Origin: Glaciecola sp965658765
GTDB lineage: Bacteria; Pseudomonadota; Gammaproteobacteria; Enterobacterales; Alteromonadaceae
Direction: 5' to 3'
Length of the DNA stretch: 26,640 nucleotides
Assembly (NCBI GenBank): GCA_965658765.1
Contig: CBFHTO010000052.1
Location: 1 to 26,640, forward strand
The notes beneath the pieces are model-generated. The model made no database searches. It was not told where the DNA came from and saw only the letters and a program-made list of their open reading frames with translations. This document shows positions 1 through 7,896 of this stretch, in pieces; position 1 is the first letter of the stretch; the number at the start of each line of letters is the position of its first letter. The position numbers were made by a program, and so were the translations under genes.

Positions 1-1137
1 GATTTGCCAATTTGTGAAAAATTATTTAAGAGCATTGATACCTCTCGTACTCGCGTAATCTTGTTAGGCGACCCCGCTCAGTTACCCTCAGTAGACGTAG
101 GCAATATCCTCGCCGAACTGACACCATCTGTCGCTAACCAATTTAGTACTGAAACGCAAAACCTTATTAAGCAATACATTTCATGGAAAAGTGATGGGGG
201 TGATGTAAAAGATAACAGAAAAGACACTCAAGACTTCTGCGTAACCTTGCAACAAAATTATCGCTCAGTACCAAAAATTAATGCTTTTGCTACTAGCCTA
301 AACCAAAACTATAGCTCTCGCAGTGAGAGTTATCATTCAATAAAGCTGACACTTGATGCGCTGCATGCAGAACACCATCACAAACTAAACACTACAATAA
401 ATCGCTACAACTCGGTCTGCTCTCATCTGTACACACTAAAACAAGATCAACTTGACGATGCAATAAGGCGAGATTTCGAAGTAGCACGCGACCAATTACT
501 TAAATTATGGACGCAGACGTTTATAGCGCCTATACATTCCTGTAGTAGCGCACGAGAGGCTCTTAGTCTTTTAAAGCAGTCGAGGATACTTTGTGCAATA
601 AAAATGGGCGTAAATGGGGTTCATGCCATTAATCATTATATTGATGACTATTTTTTGTGTTCGTCTTTTCAATATTCAGAACCTAGTGAGATATCAAAAC
701 GCCATTCAAAGTATAAATCTGAACACTATAAAGGCCGACCTATCATTATTATGCAGAACGACCATGAAACAGGTCTACAAAACGGTGATATTGGGCTTAT
801 ATGGCCCAATGAAGATGGCACCCTAAAAGCCTTTTTTGAATTTACCGGTAATGACAACAATGGCTACAAACCAATCTCAATTCAGCGATTACCTCAACAC
901 GAATGCGCCTACGCAATGACAGTACACAAATCTCAAGGTAGCGAATTCGACAAAGTATTACTGGTTTTGCCGACGCATTCAGGGAGAAGTGTTTACAAAG
1001 AGTTGATTTTCACTGCAGTGACTAGGGCTAGAGAAAACTTTGCACTTGCCGGTTCAATGGAGGTTTTACTCGATGGATTGAACACCTCAAATAAAAGAGA
1101 CAGTGGCTTAAGACGCGCGTTCCGAAACAAAGTCTGA
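1..1137 (+). CDS. recD: RecD, exodeoxyribonuclease V alpha subunit (3' part, 5' truncated by window edge)
   Basis: C-terminal 378 codons of the RecD subunit of RecBCD, the 5'-to-3' superfamily 1 helicase motor used in double-strand break repair and degradation of foreign linear DNA. The reading frame is open from base 1, so the true start lies upstream; the TTG at 4 is an internal codon. Helicase motifs visible in order are GDPAQLPSVD (nt 67-96, motif III), QQNYRS (about nt 250-267, motif IV), the UvrD-like C-terminal motif TVHKSQGSEF (about nt 919-948, motif V) and AVTRARE (about nt 1012-1032, motif VI). The Walker A part is outside the window. The 3' end overlaps by 30 bp the 3' end of the convergent diguanylate cyclase gene. 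The family call is firm; gene order with recB/recC cannot be seen. Confidence 0.93.
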   Translation, partial: DLPICEKLFKSIDTSRTRVILLGDPAQLPSVDVGNILAELTPSVANQFSTETQNLIKQYISWKSDGGDVKDNRKDTQDFCVTLQQNYRSVPKINAFATSLNQNYSSRSESYHSIKLTLDALHAEHHHKLNTTINRYNSVCSHLYTLKQDQLDDAIRRDFEVARDQLLKLWTQTFIAPIHSCSSAREALSLLKQSRILCAIKMGVNGVHAINHYIDDYFLCSSFQYSEPSEISKRHSKYKSEHYKGRPIIIMQNDHETGLQNGDIGLIWPNEDGTLKAFFEFTGNDNNGYKPISIQRLPQHECAYAMTVHKSQGSEFDKVLLVLPTHSGRSVYKELIFTAVTRARENFALAGSMEVLLDGLNTSNKRDSGLRRAFRNKV

Positions 1138-3087
1138 ATCAACGTACTGATTGCGACCCAATTCTTTTGCTTTATATAGGCGCTCATCGGCACTTGAAAT
1201 TAGACTACTCAATGTAGTGTCTGGTGTAGCATGACAACTAACCACCCCCATACTAAATGTGATCTGGTGAAAATCAGGCAAGCCCTGTATTTTTGAATGT
1301 TTCAATTCATCAGAAATACGATTAAAAATATTGTCTATTCGCTGACCATCGCAATCTTGTAATACTGCTAGCCACTCTTCGCCACCATAACGACCGAAGG
1401 CATCAGAATTACGAAAAGATCTCTTACACGCCTCAGCAAAACATACGAGAACCTTATCTCCAGTCTCATGACCATAATTGTCGTTTACACGCTTAAAGTG
1501 ATCGATATCAATCAAGATTAGCGTCAATTCCTTGCCAGTAAATCTCGATTTATCAAGCATTTGTGTTGCTCGTTCAATAATCGAACGCCGGTTTCTTACT
1601 TTAGTCAGAGGATCCTCAAGAGACATTAGCTTAAATTCTTTACGAAGCGACATCTGCTTTAAGGTAAACACTATGACTAATAACAATATAATTATAACCA
1701 TTAGCAACATCAGTAAAAACCAATTACTCTTCTGTTTTTGTTGGGTAATCAATTGCTGATTAAGATCGTTTTTTTCAGTTAAGAGAGCATTTTCAGCCTC
1801 TTTTAGTTCGGTATCGAATTCAATCCTAAAACGCTCAAGTTCACTCTGATTTTCTTGGTCTTTTATTTTTAAGAGCAGCTCGTTGGACGCAGCTAAATCG
1901 TCATAAGCAGCCTTAAAATCTTGTTTTTGATAAAAAAGCTTGCTCTGAAGTTTAAGGTGTTCATATTCTTGTTCGAGTGTTTGAAAGCCTACTTTCAAAT
2001 TTTTACTTTTTTGTAAACTTTGTTCCGCTAAACTAATGTTTCCTAATTCTATGGCAGCTTCAGCAATACCGTTCAACGTACCCATTTGAATGCGTGTCGC
2101 ATTTGTGCTTTCAAAAATCGGCTCATTTTCTTGATATAACAATAAAGCGCTTTCCCACTTACCTTGCCTAGCAAAGCAATCTGCAATAATAATATTTGCC
2201 CAAGCAACGCCTATTTCATCATTAATCGCTTTGCTCGCATTGATTGATGACTTAGCGTAAGAAATAGCCGTATCACACTTATCTAATTGCTCGAAACCTT
2301 TTGCAAGGTTATATAAGATGATTGATTCACCAAATTGATCGCCTTGCTCTCGTATGAACACAAGCGCTTTTTCGTAATATTGAATCGACATTTCACTCTT
2401 GTTTATTCCGTTATAAAGATTGCCAAGAGCAACTAGGGACGATGCTGAGCCCGGTGCATCCCCTTGCTGAACATAAAGTTGATAGGCTGATTTTAAATTA
2501 TCAATCGAATTTACATAGTCTTCTAGTACAGAATGACTACGCCCAAGTTGTTGCAGTACATCCGCTTTTAAAAGAGGGTCAACTATGGAGCTTAAAGATG
2601 TCTTTAGTTTGGCTTGGGTGTCTGGAATTAAAGAGTCTTGCCCTTTTCCTGTTACCAGATTCAATTCAATAATATCGAGGCGCACGCGCATCTCTTGATA
2701 AAGCTCATAATTATCTTCGTCTGGCACAATGGAATCAGCAAGCAAAGTAGTTTCTGTAAATAGCTGCTCTATCGTTGTGAAATCTTCCATAGACGTTAAT
2801 ATATTCATCATAACAATCTTGCTTTGTACTTGAGCGCTTATCCATTGCTCATCTTTTGCTAATTTAGCTATGCGCTCTAGCTTTTGGAGAATGTCTACGG
2901 GTTTTTTGTATGGCTCGTCTGACAATTGTTTAATATAAGTATTCATAGTGGCTTCATCTCTGAACACATGATTTTCAAACTTTTCGTCTAATTTAAGGTT
3001 TGGCTCAATGGCAAGGCTTACCGCGCTGATAAGACAGAGCAGCAGTGGGAAAAAAAACTTCATACGCTGGACACAGAGCGCTTTCAA
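1108..3087 (-). CDS. TPR-repeat membrane-anchored GGDEF protein (probable diguanylate cyclase)
   Basis: A 659-residue protein with an N-terminal signal sequence (LLLCLISAVSLA, about residues 15-26), a periplasmic helical region of tetratricopeptide-like repeats (about 60-400), a coiled-coil stretch (about 400-450), one membrane span (about 455-477) and a cytoplasmic GGDEF domain (about 490-650). The GGDEF domain makes cyclic di-GMP from two GTP. Its signature reads GGEEW at 568-572 instead of GGDEF/GGEEF. An inhibitory RxxD site (RNSD, 559-562) sits exactly five residues before it, so product inhibition is expected. The TPR region probably senses a periplasmic signal or partner (inference). 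Start: the TTG at 3087 has AAAGG about 10 nt upstream; the ATG at 3063 gives the more typical start MKFFFPLL but has no visible Shine-Dalgarno, so either is possible. The 3' end overlaps recD and no terminator separates the two. Confidence 0.9.
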   Translation of the reverse strand: MKALCVQRMKFFFPLLLCLISAVSLAIEPNLKLDEKFENHVFRDEATMNTYIKQLSDEPYKKPVDILQKLERIAKLAKDEQWISAQVQSKIVMMNILTSMEDFTTIEQLFTETTLLADSIVPDEDNYELYQEMRVRLDIIELNLVTGKGQDSLIPDTQAKLKTSLSSIVDPLLKADVLQQLGRSHSVLEDYVNSIDNLKSAYQLYVQQGDAPGSASSLVALGNLYNGINKSEMSIQYYEKALVFIREQGDQFGESIILYNLAKGFEQLDKCDTAISYAKSSINASKAINDEIGVAWANIIIADCFARQGKWESALLLYQENEPIFESTNATRIQMGTLNGIAEAAIELGNISLAEQSLQKSKNLKVGFQTLEQEYEHLKLQSKLFYQKQDFKAAYDDLAASNELLLKIKDQENQSELERFRIEFDTELKEAENALLTEKNDLNQQLITQQKQKSNWFLLMLLMVIIILLLVIVFTLKQMSLRKEFKLMSLEDPLTKVRNRRSIIERATQMLDKSRFTGKELTLILIDIDHFKRVNDNYGHETGDKVLVCFAEACKRSFRNSDAFGRYGGEEWLAVLQDCDGQRIDNIFNRISDELKHSKIQGLPDFHQITFSMGVVSCHATPDTTLSSLISSADERLYKAKELGRNQYVDSDFVSERAS

Positions 3088-3422
3088 TCGTTTGATACCT
3101 TTTACTATTTCAAAATTCAGAGGAGTGGCGAGTTTAGATAATATTTCATTTTTACCCTCATTTAAGTATAAAAATTTTTAATCAGTTATATTTTCAAACA
3201 AAAAGGAAACGACTTGGTGAAATTCAGCAATTAGACTAAAGTTAGATGTCATAATTACCTTTCAAAACGTATCATCTTCACCATCTAAAAATCAGGCAAG
3301 TTATTAAAAAATAGTATATTTTTTGTTAACGCCGCATGAAATTCACAGTCTGGAAAATCGGTCATTTATTCAAACTCAATTACCCATGTGAAATTCAATC
3401 CACCAAACCGGAAACATTGAAA
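3088..3422. other. Intergenic region between the divergent GGDEF and nhaD genes
   Basis: About 335 AT-rich bases that must hold the promoters of both divergent genes. The 9-mer TGAAATTCA occurs three times, at 3218-3226, 3337-3345 and 3389-3397. An in-frame ATG at 3336 would extend NhaD by 29 residues, but those residues look unlike the family and that start has no Shine-Dalgarno, so I treat it as untranslated leader. I could not recognise a known riboswitch here. Confidence 0.5.
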
Positions 3423-4859
3423 ATGGACACAAAGACGTTCTTTATGCGTTTTATTGGCGCATTATTGTTATCACTAAGTCCCGCTGCGTTTGCATCTTCA
3501 GGAGAACTCGACATCACTATGTCTGCTGCAAGTATCGCCTGTATCGTTATTTTTACCTTTGCGTATATTCTAGTCATCTTAGAAGAGAAAATTCATCTAG
3601 CAAAATCAAAACCAGTACTCGTTGCTGCAGGCATAATTTGGATTTTAATTGCCTACCAATATTCAGTTCAAAATATGTCTGAAGCAAGTACCGAGGCTTT
3701 CCGACATGCTTTACTTGAATTTTCTGAACTCATGTTATTCCTATTGGTTGCCATGACGTATATCAATGCTCTTGAAGAACGCCGTTTGTTTGATGGGCTT
3801 CGTGAGTGGATGGTTCAAAAGGGATTCAGCTACAAACAACTATTTTGGATCAGTGGCGCGTTAGCATTCTTTATCTCGCCTATCGCCGACAATTTAACCA
3901 CTGCATTATTGCTTTGTGCAGTGGTAATGAAAGTCGCTGGCGGTGACAAAAGGTTTATTTCGATGTCTTGTGTCAACATCGTCGTTGCAGCAAATGCGGG
4001 CGGAGCATTTAGCCCGTTTGGCGACATTACAACCTTAATGGTATGGCAAGCAAACGTTATTGAATTCACAGAATTTTTAACCCTATTCTTCCCATCTCTT
4101 GCCAGCTACTTGATCCCCGCTGTGATTATGTCATTTTACGTTGAAAGCAAAAAACCGAATAATGCAGGTGAAGAAGTAGAATTAAAGCGCGGTGCACTGC
4201 GCATATTAACGCTTTTCTTATTAACGATAGCGACCGCGGTAATACTTAAAACCCTGTTCGGTCTGCCACCAGTTTTAGGTATGATGATGGGACTTGGCTA
4301 TTTACAATTCTTTGGCTATTTCTTACGTCAAACACTTCCAGGATCACTTGCCCGTAAAAAAGCACTTGCTGAACGCGATGGTGATCTCCAAAAACTTAAC
4401 CGTCTTGGTTCGGTTGTACCTTTCGATGTGTTTAGCCGTGTAAGTCGAGCAGAATGGGACACATTATTGTTCTTCTACGGAGTCGTAATGTGCGTTGGGG
4501 GACTTGGATTTATCGGTTACTTATCTATTATGTCTGACGTCTTATACAATGGTTGGAACGCAACAGGTGCGAACATTACGCTAGGTGTTATTTCAGCAGT
4601 CATCGATAACATCCCAGTAATGTTTGCAGTGCTTACTATGATGCCAGAAATGTCACATGGCCAATGGTTATTAATAACGCTTACGGCAGGTATCGGGGGA
4701 AGCCTACTTTCAATCGGCTCTGCTGCAGGCGTTGCCCTTATGGGTCAAGCCCGCGGTTACTATACCTTTATGGGACATCTAAAGTGGACACCTGCAATTG
4801 CCCTCGGGTACGCAGGGGGTGTTGGCCTTCACTTGTACATAAATGCGAGTTTGTTTTAA
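3423..4859 (+). CDS. nhaD: NhaD-type sodium/proton antiporter
   Basis: A 478-residue integral inner-membrane protein of the NhaD family (ion transporter superfamily), which expels sodium (and lithium) in exchange for protons and supports salt and alkaline pH tolerance. Family-typical stretches are EEKIHLAKSKPVLVAAGIIW, FISPIADNLTTALLLCAVV, NAGGAFSPFGDITTLMVW, FDVFSRVSRAEWDTLLFFYG, VIDNIPVMFAVLTMMPEMS and IGGSLLSIGSAAGVALMGQA; the SPIADN and FSPFGDI segments contain the conserved Asp/Asn/Thr residues expected in ion binding. About 12 hydrophobic spans are visible. I chose the ATG at 3423 because the protein then begins with the usual hydrophobic first segment; an upstream ATG at 3336 is in frame but less likely. 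The stand-alone gene faces a small minus-strand membrane protein gene downstream. Family assignment is very secure; the ions transported are known only from relatives. Confidence 0.95.
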   Translation: MDTKTFFMRFIGALLLSLSPAAFASSGELDITMSAASIACIVIFTFAYILVILEEKIHLAKSKPVLVAAGIIWILIAYQYSVQNMSEASTEAFRHALLEFSELMLFLLVAMTYINALEERRLFDGLREWMVQKGFSYKQLFWISGALAFFISPIADNLTTALLLCAVVMKVAGGDKRFISMSCVNIVVAANAGGAFSPFGDITTLMVWQANVIEFTEFLTLFFPSLASYLIPAVIMSFYVESKKPNNAGEEVELKRGALRILTLFLLTIATAVILKTLFGLPPVLGMMMGLGYLQFFGYFLRQTLPGSLARKKALAERDGDLQKLNRLGSVVPFDVFSRVSRAEWDTLLFFYGVVMCVGGLGFIGYLSIMSDVLYNGWNATGANITLGVISAVIDNIPVMFAVLTMMPEMSHGQWLLITLTAGIGGSLLSIGSAAGVALMGQARGYYTFMGHLKWTPAIALGYAGGVGLHLYINASLF

Positions 4860-4987
4860 TGAATTCACTTGCGGAGTCACTTTTTTGTTCTCAAGCATCT
4901 TAGCCGCTTTTTAGTATGTATAAAACGGTGACTTCCCATCATTACGAACACGCTTTAAAAACAATCAGCAAAACAAACTGACATAGA

Positions 4988-5016
4988 TGTTAGTGCTTCT
5001 TAGCGAAGCACTAACA
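4988..5016. repeat. 12-bp inverted repeat spanning the stop codon of the 41-residue ORF
   Basis: Perfect 12-bp arms (TGTTAGTGCTTC at 4988-4999 and GAAGCACTAACA at 5005-5016) flank a 5-nt loop. The minus-strand TAA stop of the small ORF (5000-5002) lies in that loop. No T-run follows on either strand, so this is not a textbook Rho-independent terminator. It may stabilise the 3' end of the small mRNA or act in termination between the convergent nhaD and the small gene. Confidence 0.6.
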
Positions 5017-5125
5017 ATATAATCCAAGCAACATAAGGCATTAATGCAAAAACGACTAAAACACCTAAGTTTGCCAGCATTTGCCACCAGTTAAATGTGT
5101 CGATTACAGCGATATCGTTGTTCAT
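5000..5125 (-). CDS. Small single-span membrane protein, 41 aa, unknown function
   Basis: A 41-codon ORF starting MNNDIAVIDTFNWWQMLANL and ending WIILLVLR. It has a short acidic N-terminus (Asp4, Asp9), a Trp-Trp pair at 13-14 and one long hydrophobic helix (about residues 17-40) closed by an Arg, which suggests a type I or III single-pass membrane peptide. A good Shine-Dalgarno, GGAG, lies 8 nt before the ATG, which strongly favours real translation. It is convergent with nhaD and divergent from the amidohydrolase gene 560 bp away, so it is its own transcription unit. I do not recognise the family. It could be a regulatory subunit of a membrane complex, a toxin-like peptide or a stress-induced small protein; the sequence does not decide. 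Confidence 0.65.
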   Translation of the reverse strand: MNNDIAVIDTFNWWQMLANLGVLVVFALMPYVAWIILLVLR

Positions 5126-5687
5126 AATTAATCTCCAAATTTTGTCTACATAAATAGTTACTTTCCATAAGTACTCTGCAATGTGAATGCCAATACTTAA
5201 AAACCGATAAGATACTGTAATATATAGACTTTATCGGGATTCTATGACTTTTCATTTTTTAAATGCCAATACTGTCTTAGATTTTGCCAAAACTGGCAAA
5301 TGGCAACGCTAATAAGACTTAGCATTCCTTATTGAGCTTGCTATTTTCCTCACCCTTCATTGCCCAAATCAAATTTTTAACCACTTGGATTTTGTGTGAT
5401 TCTGCATAACTGTATTTCTTTGCTGTTCTCACCTACATTAACCAATACAGATCTCATATTTATCTCTATCTATACTCAGCCAAAGTAAGCTGCTGATTTT
5501 AATTAAAAAGAATAATCTTGATAACTTATCTTAGTAGACGAGTCCGCTATAGAGTAGAGTGTAGAGAAAGTGTTTACGATTTCTATAGTCGCTAAAGTTA
5601 TACAACGACTACTTTGATGCATCATTCAAAACTAAAGGTGATAGACGCTCTCATGTTGCAAATTAATGGCTCGAATAGGTGGTTTAA
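5126..5687. other. Long intergenic region upstream of the amidohydrolase gene
   Basis: About 560 AT-rich bases without a convincing gene. The part next to the 41-residue ORF has an organised pattern: direct 12-mers AATGCCAATACT at 5186-5197 and 5262-5273, with inverted 7-mers CCGATAA (5204-5210) and TTATCGG (5231-5237) between them. A 22-codon ORF at 5244-5312 follows but lacks further support. The 350 bases before the amidohydrolase start show no clear structure to me except the AGGTGG ribosome binding site at its end. Confidence 0.5.
5186..5273. promoter_or_regulatory. Direct repeat enclosing an inverted repeat, possible regulatory module
   Basis: Two exact copies of AATGCCAATACT, 76 bp apart start to start, enclose the inverted pair CCGATAA / TTATCGG with a 20-bp spacer containing TAATATATAG, which resembles a -10 region. 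The block lies 60-150 bp upstream of the 41-residue membrane protein start (minus strand) and about 415 bp upstream of the amidohydrolase. It could be an operator/promoter region for the small gene. This is inferred only from repeat geometry. Confidence 0.35.
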
Positions 5688-7316
5688 ATGAATAATAAGT
5701 TAAGTAGTTCGATCAAAAGGACACTGTGTCTTTTTCTTTCAATATTCGCGTTTGCGGGATGTAAACATACTACTGGTTATCAAAACACGGACACCATATC
5801 AAATATAGGGACGCGATTAGATACCTTAATAGTAAATGGGCTTGTGTACACAGGAGATAATATTGCACCTACTCAAAAAGTTATTGGCTTAAAGGGTAAG
5901 CGCATTGCATATATAGGTACTGATTACCCAAAAAATATGACATTCAAAAGAACGATTGACGCTAGAGGATATTGGGTGATGCCTGGCTTTATTGATCCTC
6001 ATACCCATAGTTTAAGTGATTTAAAATCTAAGGATAAGCGCTTTAATCTAAACTATTTAACTCAAGGTGTAACCACTGTTTTTGTTGGCAATGATGGCGA
6101 GGGTACGCCATCTGTAAATGACTTATTGAACACCTTCGAAACAAATGGGATAGGAACCAATGTAGGCGTATTTGTAGGTCATGGAGCAGTTAGAAAAATG
6201 GTTATGGGGCGAGAAAATAGGCAACCTTCAAAATCAGAACTTAAAGACATGAAAACCCTTATTGATCAGGCAATGTCTCAAGGCGCATTTGGTTTATCTA
6301 CCGGTTTATTCTATGTCCCAGGTATTTATGCAGAGACGACAGAAGTTATAGAGCTGTCTAAAGTCGCTGCAAAACATGGCGGTATTTATGAAAGCCATAT
6401 AAGAGACGAGAGTAGCTATACTATCGGTTTAAATGCCTCTATAGCTGAAGTACTTGAAGTTGCAGAAAAAGCCAATATTCCAGTTCATATTGGACATATA
6501 AAAGCTTTAGGAGTGGATGTTTGGGGACAAAGTAAAGACGTTATAAATATGGTCGAAAAAGCCCAAAGAAATGGTTTAAAAGTGACGGCTGATCAATATC
6601 CTTGGCAAGCATCGAGCACAAAGCTGCAAAATACCACCATCCCAAGGTGGGCATTAGAAGGAGAAGAATCACAAATACAATCTAGGCTGAACGATGCCAC
6701 TTTGTTACCTCGAATAAAACAAGCTATTAAAGAAAACATACGCCGTAGAGGCGGCCCTGACTCCTTATTAATAGTGACGACTCCACATTCAGAGTTAGTA
6801 GGAAAAACCATCAAAGACTTGAGTAATCAATGGCAAATTAATCCAGTAGAAACCGTTTTAAGAGTTTTGCGAAAAGGCGTTGTAGAAAACTCTACTCGTG
6901 TCGCTTCTTTTAATATGAATCAAGATGATATCCATGCTTTTATGGTTCAACCGTGGGTAATGACATCATCTGATGGCACTGATGGCCACCCAAGGAAATA
7001 TGCAAGCTATCCTGAAAAATACACTACCTATGTTCTTGGCCAAAAACTTATGCCAGTACACACATTTGTTTATAAATGCTCGGGATTAGTGGCTGATACT
7101 TTAAATATCAAAAAACGTGGGTATTTGAGAGAAGGATATTACGCAGATATTTCCATTATTGCTCCTGACTCTTACGCCCCCAAAGCTAACTTTGAAAAAT
7201 GGAATCAATTGGCCGAAGGCGTAGTTTACCAATGGGTAAACGGGGCGCTTTCTATTGAAAATAGTAAATATGTTAATAGCCTTTCTGGAGAGGCTATTAG
7301 ACTGAATGAAGAATAG
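5688..7316 (+). CDS. Lipoprotein of the D-aminoacylase (N-acyl-D-amino-acid deacylase) amidohydrolase family
   Basis: A 542-residue exported enzyme. The signal peptide ends in the lipobox FAGC (Cys25 predicted lipidated), so it is probably anchored in the envelope. The amidohydrolase fold follows: an N-terminal beta-sandwich (about 40-95), then the metal-binding motif DPHTH (His105, His107), ESHIRDE (His237), HIGHIK (His267, His270) and TSSDG (Asp429). D-aminoacylases hydrolyse N-acyl-D-amino acids to D-amino acid and carboxylate. The loop that in characterised D-aminoacylases reads GNCG, with the metal-ligand Cys, here reads GNDG (Asp136), so metal binding or substrate may differ. The start is set by AGGTGG a few bases upstream. 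It is a monocistronic gene with a strong terminator behind it. Other members of this superfamily act on dipeptides or hydantoin-like rings, so the exact substrate is open. Confidence 0.85.
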   Translation: MNNKLSSSIKRTLCLFLSIFAFAGCKHTTGYQNTDTISNIGTRLDTLIVNGLVYTGDNIAPTQKVIGLKGKRIAYIGTDYPKNMTFKRTIDARGYWVMPGFIDPHTHSLSDLKSKDKRFNLNYLTQGVTTVFVGNDGEGTPSVNDLLNTFETNGIGTNVGVFVGHGAVRKMVMGRENRQPSKSELKDMKTLIDQAMSQGAFGLSTGLFYVPGIYAETTEVIELSKVAAKHGGIYESHIRDESSYTIGLNASIAEVLEVAEKANIPVHIGHIKALGVDVWGQSKDVINMVEKAQRNGLKVTADQYPWQASSTKLQNTTIPRWALEGEESQIQSRLNDATLLPRIKQAIKENIRRRGGPDSLLIVTTPHSELVGKTIKDLSNQWQINPVETVLRVLRKGVVENSTRVASFNMNQDDIHAFMVQPWVMTSSDGTDGHPRKYASYPEKYTTYVLGQKLMPVHTFVYKCSGLVADTLNIKKRGYLREGYYADISIIAPDSYAPKANFEKWNQLAEGVVYQWVNGALSIENSKYVNSLSGEAIRLNEE

Positions 7317-7358
7317 TTCAAGCAAGTGCTAGATAAACCACATCAGTGCATCAATAAA

Positions 7359-7386
7359 AAAACGGGATCCTTCGAGATCCCGTTTT
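7359..7386. terminator. Bidirectional Rho-independent terminator
   Basis: An 11-bp stem (AAAACGGGATC at 7359-7369, GATCCCGTTTT at 7376-7386) with loop CTTCGA, GC-rich in the middle, with an A-run before and T-run after, so it can work in both directions. It lies between the convergent amidohydrolase and tricorn-like genes and serves both. Confidence 0.88.
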
Positions 7387-7443
7387 CGTCTCTGCCGCAT
7401 CAGTCAGCCTAAATAGCTTAGCTAATATCGCATAGCATGTTCA

Positions 7444-7896
7444 TTAAATATCTCTTAACAACTCTTCAACAGCGGTTTTTAACTGAGGGTCTACGCCCTT
7501 TGCCTTATAAGCAGGCGGATTGAATACCTCAATATCAGGTTGAGCGGGGGTGAAGTCCATATTTGCCCCTGACTCTTTGACCCACCATCCTCTGAATGGC
7601 ATGCGCACAATAGAGCCATCTACAAGACGACGCGCTCCAGTACTTATTACTGCACCAAAAGTCGGTCTGCCGACTAACTTGCCAATGCCGAGCGCTTTGT
7701 ATGCATGAGAAAAAATTTCTGCATTTGAATAACTATTTTCGTTACTCATCGCGATTGAGGGTTTTGTCCAAGCAGAAAGGGGCAAACGCTCAGAGAACGG
7801 ATAAGCATTTTTAAATTTAGGATGTTCTTCGCTTAAATCGCTAGCGGCGCCTCTTGGTATGGTATACGCATGTTGTTTCACATTAAGTACCGCCAT
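7444..7896 (-). CDS. Tricorn-like protease, C-terminal fragment carrying the nucleophilic serine
   Basis: The 3' ORF of the frameshifted gene, 150 codons from the first ATG, but the same frame is open further upstream to about 7943. It contains SNENSYSNAEIF, where Ser57 of this fragment aligns by pattern with the tricorn nucleophile, followed by the family-typical GIGKLVGRPTFG and the C-terminal PDIEV, a likely site of the tetrad glutamate. Its ATG overlaps the stop of the upstream ORF (TAATG), so coupled re-initiation is conceivable. A product starting there would lack the VRYNGGG strand and is unlikely to fold into an active enzyme on its own. Confidence 0.8.
   Translation of the reverse strand: MAVLNVKQHAYTIPRGAASDLSEEHPKFKNAYPFSERLPLSAWTKPSIAMSNENSYSNAEIFSHAYKALGIGKLVGRPTFGAVISTGARRLVDGSIVRMPFRGWWVKESGANMDFTPAQPDIEVFNPPAYKAKGVDPQLKTAVEELLRDI

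Noticed and set aside
3227..3422. A sodium-sensing riboswitch in the nhaD leader
   Set aside because: The gene context suggested it, but I could not recognise the conserved pairing or loops of a known class; a covariance-model search would be needed to support it.
3336..3422. N-terminal extension of NhaD from the ATG at 3336
   Set aside because: The 29 extra residues are not hydrophobic, do not look like a signal and have no ribosome site, whereas the ATG at 3423 gives the normal family start.
5244..5312. 22-codon ORF beginning MTFHFLNANTVLDF, with CGGGA upstream
   Set aside because: Too short and unsupported by any motif; the GGGA belongs to an inverted repeat. Kept only as a remark.
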